DNA of 5,801 nt from an uncultured Oscillospiraceae bacterium (GTDB lineage Bacteria; Bacillota; Clostridia; Oscillospirales; Ruminococcaceae). A program made the position numbers and the translations under genes. The stretch's first letter is position 1. Every line of letters begins with the position of its first letter. The DNA is taken from contig USBC01000117.1 in NCBI GenBank assembly GCA_900552845.1, positions 1 to 5,801 on the forward strand. Direction: 5' to 3'. The notes under the pieces are model-generated. The model ran no database searches and was not told where the DNA came from. It worked only from the letters and a program-made list of their open reading frames with translations. Shown piece after piece: positions 1 through 4,999 of the stretch.

Positions 1-184
1 CCGCGCCCGGGAACAGCTTCAAAAAGACCGGCAGGCGGTCAAAATGCGCCGCGGCGTTGAGCAGCGTGAAGCTCACGAACTGGATGATGCCCGCACCCGC
101 GGTGCACATCAGGTATTTGAGCGCCATGAGCAGATTATCACGCTTGGAGAGCGTCGGCTTTTCGTTTTTCGGCGTTTCGGGCAT
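1..184 (-). CDS. GtrA-like small membrane protein, N-terminal fragment (cut by the window edge)
   Basis: Sixty-one codons are visible from an ATG at 184; the gene runs off the left edge, so its 3' part is missing. A polar, charged N-terminus (about residues 1-19) is followed by a hydrophobic segment at about 21-43 containing LKYLMCTAGAGIIQFVSF, which resembles the first membrane helix of the GtrA-like family (PF04138). These are small proteins of about 120-160 residues with four helices, often linked to transfer of lipid-linked sugars for cell-surface glycosylation. That family role is known; the assignment here rests on a short fragment. The start is supported by AAGGGAG at 197-203, with a rather long 12-nt spacing. 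Met20 (127) is a possible alternative start, but it would begin right at the helix and has no better ribosome site. The gene lies 97 bp downstream of mnmA in the same direction and has its own likely promoter. The substrate cannot be told. Confidence 0.68.
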   Translation of the reverse strand, partial: MPETPKNEKPTLSKRDNLLMALKYLMCTAGAGIIQFVSFTLLNAAAHFDRLPVFLKLFPGA

Positions 185-214
185 GGATAATATCAGCTCC
201 CTTCTGTCCTCACG

Positions 215-243
215 TTTATACCAGAGATCGGCGCGGCGCGCAA
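215..243 (-). promoter_or_regulatory. Predicted extended -10 promoter for the GtrA-like gene
   Basis: Reading leftward, TTGCGC (238-243) is followed after exactly 17 bp by TATAAA (215-220). The two bases TG lie one base upstream of the -10 box, giving an extended -10 element (TGG-TATAAA). The -35 box is weak (3 of 6 matches) and the -10 box is good (5 of 6). Transcription would start near 208, giving a short leader of about 24 nt that still includes the ribosome binding site at 197-203. This suggests the GtrA-like gene can be transcribed independently of the upstream operon. Confidence 0.55.
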
Positions 244-270
244 GAGAAATTCTTCCCGCGGCGCGAGGAT

Positions 271-304
271 CTCGGCGGTTTCACTCGATCGTACCGCCGC
301 CGAG
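271..304. repeat. Inverted repeat across the mnmA stop codon
   Basis: CTCGGCGG at 271-278 and CCGCCGAG at 297-304 form a perfect 8-bp, very GC-rich stem with an 18-nt loop. The loop contains the mnmA stop codon (281-283). No run of U follows in either direction, so this is not a classical intrinsic terminator. It could slow polymerase, protect the 3' end of the operon transcript, or be chance in GC-rich DNA. Confidence 0.45.
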
Positions 305-1342
305 GACAGTGTCGCCGTCATAGAATACCGCCGCCTGTCCCGGCGTCACGGCGCGCTGCGGCGCGTCAAACTGTATTGTAATGCTGCCGTCTTTGTGGGC
401 AATCGCCGTTGCGGGCTGCTCGGGCTGCCGATAGCGGATCTTTGCGGTGCAGCGGATCGGTTCGGCCGGAGTCTCGCCGCTGATCCAGTTGAAGCCGCGA
501 ACCTCGGCTGTGGACGAGTACAGCTCGTCGCTGCCGCCAAGCGTAACCGTGCTGTTTTCGGCGTCGATGCTGCACACATACCTGCGCTCGGGGAGTGACA
601 AACCGAGGCCACGGTGCTGCCCGACGGTATAATGCGTTATGCCGCGGTGAGTGCCGATAACCTTGCCGGAAGCGTCGATGAAATTGCCGCACGGCGCTTT
701 GATGCCTGCCAGTCGCTCTATTGCGGCGGCGTAGTCGCCATCGGGGACAAAGCAGATATCCTGACTGTCCGGCTTTTGGGCAACCACCAGCCTGCTTTCC
801 TTGGCAAGGGCGCGGATCTCCGGCTTGGAGTATTCCCCCAGCGGCAGCCGCAGTATCGAAAGCTGCTTCTGCGTAAGGTGGCATAAAACATAGCTTTGAT
901 CCTTTTCCGGGTGAACAGCTCTTTGCAGCTCCCAGCGGGCGGTGGCTTCGTTATAGCCGCAGCGGGCATAGTGTCCCGTCGCCATCAGATCAAATCCCAG
1001 CTCCTTTAATTTATGGGAAAAGGCGCCGAATTTGATATAGCGGTTGCAGTTGATGCAGGGGTTCGGCGTCCGCCCGCGCAGATACTCCTCCGCAAAGGGC
1101 GTGACGACATCCTGCCGGAACAGGTCTTTATAATTGATGACATAATGCGGGATCCCCAGCTGCTGGCAGACAAAGGCGGCATCGCGCACATCATCGGCGC
1201 TGCAGCAGCCGGATTCCAGTGTGGGGTCGTCCCACAGCTTAAAGGTCACACCGGTGACCTCATAACCCTGCCGGAGCAACAGGTAAGCCGCAACCGAGCT
1301 ATCCACCCCGCCGCTCATGCCTACCATGATCTTCTGCGCCAT
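281..1342 (-). CDS. mnmA: tRNA-specific 2-thiouridylase MnmA
   Basis: A 353-residue protein of normal family length. MnmA adenylates U34 of the tRNAs for Glu, Gln and Lys and replaces its 2-oxygen with sulfur passed from a cysteine desulfurase, in the cytoplasm. The N-terminal PP-loop ATP-binding motif SGGVDSS is at residues 10-16. The NPCINCN motif at 94-100 carries Cys99, which aligns with the catalytic Cys102 of the E. coli enzyme, and QDICF carries the second catalytic cysteine, Cys197. ATGHYAR (121-127) and TVGQHRGLG (239-247) are further family motifs, and the C-terminal part has the expected beta-rich character. Cys96 gives a CxxC arrangement where E. coli has Asp. The start at 1342 is chosen because AAAAGGAGG lies 8 nt upstream and the PP-loop then sits at the usual distance; the reading frame stays open 24 codons further without family similarity. 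The gene follows murJ by 37 bp, probably in one operon. It is the usual single housekeeping thiouridylase. Confidence 0.97.
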   Translation of the reverse strand: MAQKIMVGMSGGVDSSVAAYLLLRQGYEVTGVTFKLWDDPTLESGCCSADDVRDAAFVCQQLGIPHYVINYKDLFRQDVVTPFAEEYLRGRTPNPCINCNRYIKFGAFSHKLKELGFDLMATGHYARCGYNEATARWELQRAVHPEKDQSYVLCHLTQKQLSILRLPLGEYSKPEIRALAKESRLVVAQKPDSQDICFVPDGDYAAAIERLAGIKAPCGNFIDASGKVIGTHRGITHYTVGQHRGLGLSLPERRYVCSIDAENSTVTLGGSDELYSSTAEVRGFNWISGETPAEPIRCTAKIRYRQPEQPATAIAHKDGSITIQFDAPQRAVTPGQAAVFYDGDTVLGGGTIE

Positions 1343-1350
1343 CGGCGTTC

Positions 1351-1359
1351 CCTCCTTTT
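1351..1359 (-). promoter_or_regulatory. Ribosome binding site that fixes the mnmA start
   Basis: AAAAGGAGG on the minus strand ends 8 nt before the ATG at 1342. It sets this ATG as the start in preference to the in-frame upstream codon at 1414, which would lie inside the end of murJ. Confidence 0.85.
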
Positions 1360-1379
1360 CGATAAAATCAGTTTTCGTC

Positions 1380-2912
1380 TTATGCCGTTCGCTTCCGGCG
1401 GAAACGATCCGCAACGGCTACTACCACATGGCCCAGCTCCTTAACACGAAGGATCAAACAGGCGAAGAAGTAGACAATCATCGCCACCAGAATTGCCGCC
1501 AGCAGAGCCACCAGCAGCGAGCTTGTTTTTGTGGAGAACCAGTGGTAAAACGGCAGGGTCGCCGCGGTCATCGCACCGGCGGCTATGATCATTTTAAGAT
1601 AGGTGCCCGCCAGATAGCGGTAGCCCATGTGTCCCATCTTGCGCTGGAGCCGGATCAGCAGCAGTACCGTGGTAATAAAGCTGGAGAGCGCCGTTGCCAG
1701 CGCCAAACCCTTGTGCTCCATCTTCTGCATCAGCAAAAGGTTGAGTACAATGTTGAGAATGATCGCCAGCAGCGAGTTGACGGTGGGCGTTTTGGTATCC
1801 TGCAGGGCGTAGTACACATTGATGGTAACTTCCTTCAGGCTGTAAAACAGCAACCCCAGTGCATAGAAGAACACCACCTCGCCGGTGCGCTGTACATCGT
1901 ACTCGGTGAATTCACCGCGCAGGAAAAGAAGCTGAACGAATTCCCGCGAGAACATCATCATTCCCGCCGAAATAGGGATAACAAACAGCCCGATGATTCC
2001 GCAGCTGGAGCGATAGGTGCGCTTCAGCTGTTTTGTTTCGCTGGCAGCGGAAAGACGGGAAAGCTGCGGGAACAGCGCTGTGGTGATGGAGACCACAAAC
2101 ACCGAGGTAACAAAGCCGGTGATGCGATTGCCGTAGTTCAGCACCGAAACTACACCCTCCGAAAGCAGCGAGGCAATGCTTTTATCAATGACGATGTTGA
2201 TGGAGTTGATGGTCTTGCCGAGGAAAATGGGCAGCACCATCACCAGGAACTTGCGGATATTTCGGTTGCGGAACGCAGCATCGGGGTGGTAGCTGAACTG
2301 GTGCCGCAGCGCCACCAGCAGTACCAGCAAAAACTCGCCGGCATAGCCGATGACAACACCCCAGCCCAGAATATCGTAGTTTTCGCCGGCGGTAAGAATG
2401 GTAGCGATGACCGCGATGTTCAGCGGCACGCTCACCATACCGACAGCAAAAAAACACCCCTTCATCTGCAGATAGCCCTGCAGAATATACCCCACGCCGA
2501 GGAATACCAGCGAGGCGATCATCACCGAGGAAAGGTTTACCGTCAGGTCAAGCTGCGCCCCCTCAAAGCCCAGTGCGAACAGCCGTACAATGGGGTAGCG
2601 CAGTGCCAGAAACACTGCGATAAAGCCCACCGAAAGCAAAAACGACATGGTGATGACCTGATTATGAAACGGTTTTTCCTCCCCCGGGCGGTTTTGCTGG
2701 AGGTCGGTATAGACGCTGATGTAGCTGGTAAGCATGGCGGTGCCCAGTCCGGAAAACAGAATAGTGGGCAGCGTAAACGCCACCACATAGGCGTCGCTGA
2801 CGTTGCTGGCGCCGTAAGAGAACGCCAACGAAAGCTCCCGACAGAAGCCGAGAACCTTAGCCAGTATAGTGGTCAGCACCATGATGATGGCATGTACAGC
2901 GGTTTTGTTCAT
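1380..2912 (-). CDS. murJ: Lipid II flippase MurJ (MviN family)
   Basis: A 510-residue polytopic membrane protein whose length and hydrophobic pattern fit the 14-helix MurJ/MviN fold of the MOP exporter superfamily. It moves the peptidoglycan precursor lipid II from the inner to the outer face of the cytoplasmic membrane. Recognisable motifs are GFCRELSLAFSYGAS (22-36) then SDAY (39-42), LNYGNRI (258-264), LFLRGEFTEYD (329-339) and YYALQDTKTPT (367-377). Arg25 and Asp40 match Arg24 and Asp39 of the E. coli protein. Two other arginines studied there, Arg18 and Arg52, correspond to Lys19 and Phe53; PTILFSGLGTA in this place looks typical of clostridial homologues rather than a defect. The ATG at 2912 is preceded by CGGAG about 10 nt upstream. 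The gene sits 40 bp after lepB and 37 bp before mnmA, so it is probably cotranscribed. A role in exporting another polyprenyl-linked sugar is possible within this superfamily, but MurJ fits best. Confidence 0.92.
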   Translation of the reverse strand: MNKTAVHAIIMVLTTILAKVLGFCRELSLAFSYGASNVSDAYVVAFTLPTILFSGLGTAMLTSYISVYTDLQQNRPGEEKPFHNQVITMSFLLSVGFIAVFLALRYPIVRLFALGFEGAQLDLTVNLSSVMIASLVFLGVGYILQGYLQMKGCFFAVGMVSVPLNIAVIATILTAGENYDILGWGVVIGYAGEFLLVLLVALRHQFSYHPDAAFRNRNIRKFLVMVLPIFLGKTINSINIVIDKSIASLLSEGVVSVLNYGNRITGFVTSVFVVSITTALFPQLSRLSAASETKQLKRTYRSSCGIIGLFVIPISAGMMMFSREFVQLLFLRGEFTEYDVQRTGEVVFFYALGLLFYSLKEVTINVYYALQDTKTPTVNSLLAIILNIVLNLLLMQKMEHKGLALATALSSFITTVLLLIRLQRKMGHMGYRYLAGTYLKMIIAAGAMTAATLPFYHWFSTKTSSLLVALLAAILVAMIVYFFACLILRVKELGHVVVAVADRFRRKRTA

Positions 2913-2952
2913 TAACTGATCGCTCCGATACGAAAGGTGATAGCCGCCAAGA

Positions 2953-3564
2953 TTATTTCAGCGTGCCGAAATTGCTGAACGGGTACAGGGTGAAAACTGC
3001 CCTGCCCTGAATGGCATCGGCGGAAACATAAGGGTTTTCCCAGTAGCGGGCGTCCTGCGAATTAGCGCGGTTATCGCCCAAAAAGAGGTAACAGCCCTCA
3101 GGCACGTCAAAGGTTCTGGGCATGGGGTACTGATACGCCACATAGTCCTCCTGCTGTTCCTCCCCATTGATACTGACCACACCATTTTCCGAAATCTCCA
3201 CATGGTCGCCGGGCAGCCCGATGAGGCGCTTGATCAGGGTTTTACCTGCCAGCTCCGGCGTTTCCGCCGTAAAGACGATAATATCGCCGCGCTGCAGCTT
3301 TTCCGCGTCGTGAACCCGTAGGGCAAACAGCGCGCTGTGTTCGGCAATGGTCGGTTCCATGCTGCCTGTGGGGACAATGGGCACAAAGAATATAAACTTG
3401 ACGATGAGCGCCAGTGCAAGGATCTCCAGCCCGAAGGGAAGAATCCATTCCTTAAAAAGGCGCTTCGCGGTCATTGGTTGCTTTTCTTTTTTGGATTGAT
3501 TTTTATCCGGTGCTGCCGGAGCGGTGTTCTGCTGTCCGGCGCCGTTTTCTATCATATCGGTCAT
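2953..3564 (-). CDS. lepB: Signal peptidase I
   Basis: A 203-residue type I signal peptidase, which cuts signal peptides from exported proteins at the outer face of the membrane. A polar, lysine- and glutamine-rich cytoplasmic tail (1-38) precedes one membrane anchor at about 39-63. The catalytic serine is Ser68 in PTGSMEPTI. The general base is Lys112 in KTLIKRLIGLPGD, and GDNRANSQDAR (163-173) is the conserved box near the active site, with Ala where DSR is more usual. A single anchor and short length fit Gram-positive SipS-like enzymes; the Ser/Lys pair excludes the Ser/His sporulation-type SipW. The ATG at 3564 is supported by GAGGG at 3571-3575, 6 nt upstream; Met4 is a less well placed alternative. 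The gene starts 18 bp after deoB, so translation may be coupled. Related genomes often carry several paralogues, and nothing here tells which substrates it prefers. Confidence 0.94.
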   Translation of the reverse strand: MTDMIENGAGQQNTAPAAPDKNQSKKEKQPMTAKRLFKEWILPFGLEILALALIVKFIFFVPIVPTGSMEPTIAEHSALFALRVHDAEKLQRGDIIVFTAETPELAGKTLIKRLIGLPGDHVEISENGVVSINGEEQQEDYVAYQYPMPRTFDVPEGCYLFLGDNRANSQDARYWENPYVSADAIQGRAVFTLYPFSNFGTLK

Positions 3565-3582
3565 GGGATTCCCTCACATTTA

Positions 3583-4755
3583 TTATTTTAGGATTTCATT
3601 CAGGAAGCTCTCTCCGGCAATTTCCGCCTTGACGCCGAGGTATTCCGCAACAGTAGCGGCAAGATCGGCATAGGTAGAGCGGGTGCCGATATTGACGCCG
3701 GGTTTCACCTTCTCGCCGTAGGCGAGCATGGGAACATGCTCACGGGAATGATCGGTGCTGGGGGTGGATGGATCGCAGCCGTGATCTGCTGTGATGAACA
3801 GCAAATCATCTGGACGCAGCAGCGGGATCAGCTGGCGGAGCTGCCCATCAAACTCGGTCAGCGCATTGGCATAGCCGTCCACATCGTTGCGGTGACCGTA
3901 CAGCATATCAAAATCCACCAGATTAACGAAACACAATCCCTCAAAATCCTTGACGGCATAGTCAAGGGTATGGTTCATACCGTCGGCATTGCTCTTATTG
4001 CGCACCATTTCGGTAATCCCTTGGCCGGCAAAGATGTCGTAGATTTTGCCGACACCGATGGAGGTAAGTCCCGCTGCCTCGATATAGTCCAAAAGCGTTT
4101 TCTTGGGAGGCTTGAGGGAAAAATCGTGGCGGTTGCTGGTTCGGGTGTAGTTGGGATACTCGCCTACATAGGGGCGGGCGATCACTCGACCGACGCCCAG
4201 CTCCGGTCCGTGCAGCATTTCCCGTGCCTGCTCGCAGATGCGATACAGTTCCTCAACAGGGACATCGGCTTCATTGGCAGCGATTTGGAACACGCTATCC
4301 GCAGAGGTGTAGCAGATCAGTCCGCCTGTTTTTTCCTGCTCTCTGCCGTAGTCCATAATGACCTCGGTGCCGGAATAAGGCTTATTGCACAGCACCTTCC
4401 GTCCGGTTTTTTCTTCAAATGCCTTGATAAAGCTCTCCGGAAATCCATTGGGAAAGGTAGGCAAGGGCTGGGGAGAAATCACACCAGCCAGCTCCCAGTG
4501 TCCGATGGTGGTATCCTTTCCGCGGCTTTTTTCCGCCATTCTGCCATAGGCTCCCGTCGGCTCCGCCACCGGGCTGCCGCAGTCAACCTTATCAATATTA
4601 AAAATACCCATTTGGGTCAGCATCGGGATATCCAGCTTGGAGGAAGTGGTACAGGCGCGCAGGGTATTGCTGCCCGCATCGCCAAAATCGGCGCTGTCCG
4701 GCATCTCGCCGCAGCCGCAGCTATCCAGAACAATGAGAAAAACTCGTTTTTTCAT
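3583..4755 (-). CDS. deoB: Phosphopentomutase DeoB
   Basis: A 390-residue cytoplasmic enzyme of the alkaline phosphatase superfamily, close to the family's usual 390-410. It interconverts ribose (or deoxyribose) 1-phosphate and 5-phosphate, linking nucleoside breakdown to the pentose phosphate pathway and deoxyribose-5-phosphate aldolase. By alignment with the Bacillus cereus enzyme, recalled from memory, the metal ligands (two Mn2+) are Asp11, Asp283, His288, Asp324, His325 and His336, and the phosphorylated threonine is Thr82 in GKDTTIGHWE. All are present, so the enzyme should be active. ITADHG (321-326) and TDHSREHVP (334-342) are clear family signatures. The start at 4755 is set by AAGGAG 8 nt upstream; an in-frame TTG at 4782 would add nine residues but lies upstream of that ribosome site, inside the leader hairpin. 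It is first in the leftward gene cluster and divergent from glpK. The usual partners deoC, pnp and nucleoside transporters are not in view. Confidence 0.97.
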   Translation of the reverse strand: MKKRVFLIVLDSCGCGEMPDSADFGDAGSNTLRACTTSSKLDIPMLTQMGIFNIDKVDCGSPVAEPTGAYGRMAEKSRGKDTTIGHWELAGVISPQPLPTFPNGFPESFIKAFEEKTGRKVLCNKPYSGTEVIMDYGREQEKTGGLICYTSADSVFQIAANEADVPVEELYRICEQAREMLHGPELGVGRVIARPYVGEYPNYTRTSNRHDFSLKPPKKTLLDYIEAAGLTSIGVGKIYDIFAGQGITEMVRNKSNADGMNHTLDYAVKDFEGLCFVNLVDFDMLYGHRNDVDGYANALTEFDGQLRQLIPLLRPDDLLFITADHGCDPSTPSTDHSREHVPMLAYGEKVKPGVNIGTRSTYADLAATVAEYLGVKAEIAGESFLNEILK

Positions 4756-4763
4756 AAACAATA

Positions 4764-4769
4764 CTCCTT
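4764..4769 (-). promoter_or_regulatory. deoB ribosome binding site
   Basis: AAGGAG on the minus strand, 8 nt before the ATG at 4755. It fixes this start. Its AAGG part is also the 3' arm of a possible masking hairpin (pairing with 4779-4784), so access to it may be controlled. Confidence 0.85.
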
Positions 4770-4791
4770 GCCCCCGCTGCAAGGCAGCGGG
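4766..4791 (-). promoter_or_regulatory. deoB leader hairpin with an overlapping alternative that masks the ribosome site
   Basis: On the deoB transcript, CCCGCTGC (4784-4791) and GCAGCGGG (4773-4780) form a perfect 8-bp stem with a 3-nt loop, ending only 3 nt before the ribosome binding site. An alternative 6-bp stem pairs CCTTGC (4779-4784) with GCAAGG (4766-4771), has a 7-nt loop, and covers most of the ribosome binding site. The two share bases and cannot form together. No U run follows on the deoB strand, so the strong stem is not an intrinsic terminator for deoB. On the opposite strand it is followed by TAATTTTTA, so it might weakly stop rightward transcripts. The base pairing is seen directly; a regulatory role is inferred. 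Confidence 0.5.
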
Positions 4792-4795
4792 TAAT

Positions 4796-4845
4796 TTTTA
4801 GGGTTAATCTCTGACGGTTTATTATATCACGATTTGGCCCTAAAA
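4796..4845. repeat. Inverted repeat flanking the deoB promoter, candidate operator
   Basis: TTTTAGGG (4796-4803) and CCCTAAAA (4838-4845) are perfect 8-bp inverted copies with a 34-bp spacer. Their centres are 42 bp apart, about four helical turns. One arm lies over the -35 zone of the deoB promoter and the other just downstream of its predicted start of transcription. This layout suits a repressor that bridges or loops the promoter. An 8-bp match at such distances can also occur by chance in a region of this size. Confidence 0.35.
4821..4829 (-). promoter_or_regulatory. Predicted extended -10 promoter for deoB and the downstream cluster
   Basis: The minus strand carries TGATATAAT: a perfect TATAAT -10 box (4821-4826) with the TG extension one base upstream (4828-4829). 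No good -35 box lies at the usual spacing (TTTCTT at 17 bp is poor), which is common for extended -10 promoters. Transcription would start near 4814, giving a leader of about 59 nt that holds the hairpins before deoB. It probably serves deoB, lepB, murJ and mnmA together. Confidence 0.7.
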
Positions 4846-4882
4846 GAAAGTAAATATTCCTTAAACACTGCCACAGCAGAGC

Positions 4883-4903
4883 AGCATATGCTTTTTTTAT
4901 GCT
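4883..4903. promoter_or_regulatory. Cluster of ATGCT half-sites upstream of glpK
   Basis: A perfect 10-bp palindrome AGCATATGCT (4883-4892) is followed by a third ATGCT at 4899-4903, 11 bp (one helical turn) after the previous one, with a T7 tract between. It lies about 62-82 bp before the predicted glpK transcription start, a typical position for an activator site. The regulator is unknown, and the site matches no operator I can name with confidence. Confidence 0.3.
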
Positions 4904-4929
4904 CTTTCCCGTTAAAATCGCACATTTCG

Positions 4930-4958
4930 TTGACGGTAGCGGCAAAAAAAGCTATCAT
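4930..4958 (+). promoter_or_regulatory. Predicted sigma-A promoter for glpK
   Basis: TTGACG (4930-4935, 5 of 6 matches) and TATCAT (4953-4958, 5 of 6) are separated by the ideal 17 bp. The spacer holds an A7 tract (4944-4950). Transcription would begin near 4965, giving a leader of about 35 nt with room for the ribosome site but not for an antiterminator stem such as the one before Bacillus glp genes. No clear catabolite-responsive element is seen. Confidence 0.75.
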
Positions 4959-4986
4959 AGAATGCAGAACGCAACTTCATTTTTTC

Positions 4987-4992
4987 AGGAGG
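4987..4992 (+). promoter_or_regulatory. glpK ribosome binding site
   Basis: A perfect AGGAGG ends 7 nt before the ATG at 5000. It fixes the start and predicts strong translation. Confidence 0.9.
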
Positions 4993-4999
4993 CGCCGCC

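Noticed and set aside
57..632. Several plus-strand open frames of 60-90 codons over the GtrA-like gene and the 3' end of mnmA
   Set aside because: They cross the clear minus-strand coding regions in GC-rich DNA, have no family similarity and no convincing ribosome site.
1317..2915. A 532-codon open frame on the plus strand opposite murJ
   Set aside because: Its codon boundaries coincide with those of murJ, so it stays open simply because murJ avoids TTA, CTA and TCA codons. The product is rich in Gln, His, Arg and Gly, has no recognisable domain, and has no ribosome site or promoter that I can see.
3736..4794. A 352-codon open frame on the plus strand opposite deoB
   Set aside because: Same mirror-frame effect: it is in register with deoB codons. 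deoB has every catalytic and metal-binding residue, so it is the real gene.
4773..4799. Intrinsic terminator reading
   Set aside because: The 8-bp stem followed by TAATTTTTA looks terminator-like on the plus strand, but no plus-strand gene ends here, and on the deoB strand there is no U run after the stem. I treat it as a leader hairpin instead.
4912..4926. Possible catabolite-responsive element (cre) before glpK
   Set aside because: The best alignment around the CG at 4919-4920 misses the conserved TG and the final CA, leaving about three mismatches in key positions on either strand.
4756..4999. Small gene or structured RNA gene in the deoB-glpK intergenic region
   Set aside because: No open frame with a ribosome site, no tRNA-like fold and no known riboswitch core is visible; the region is explained by two divergent promoters and short repeats.
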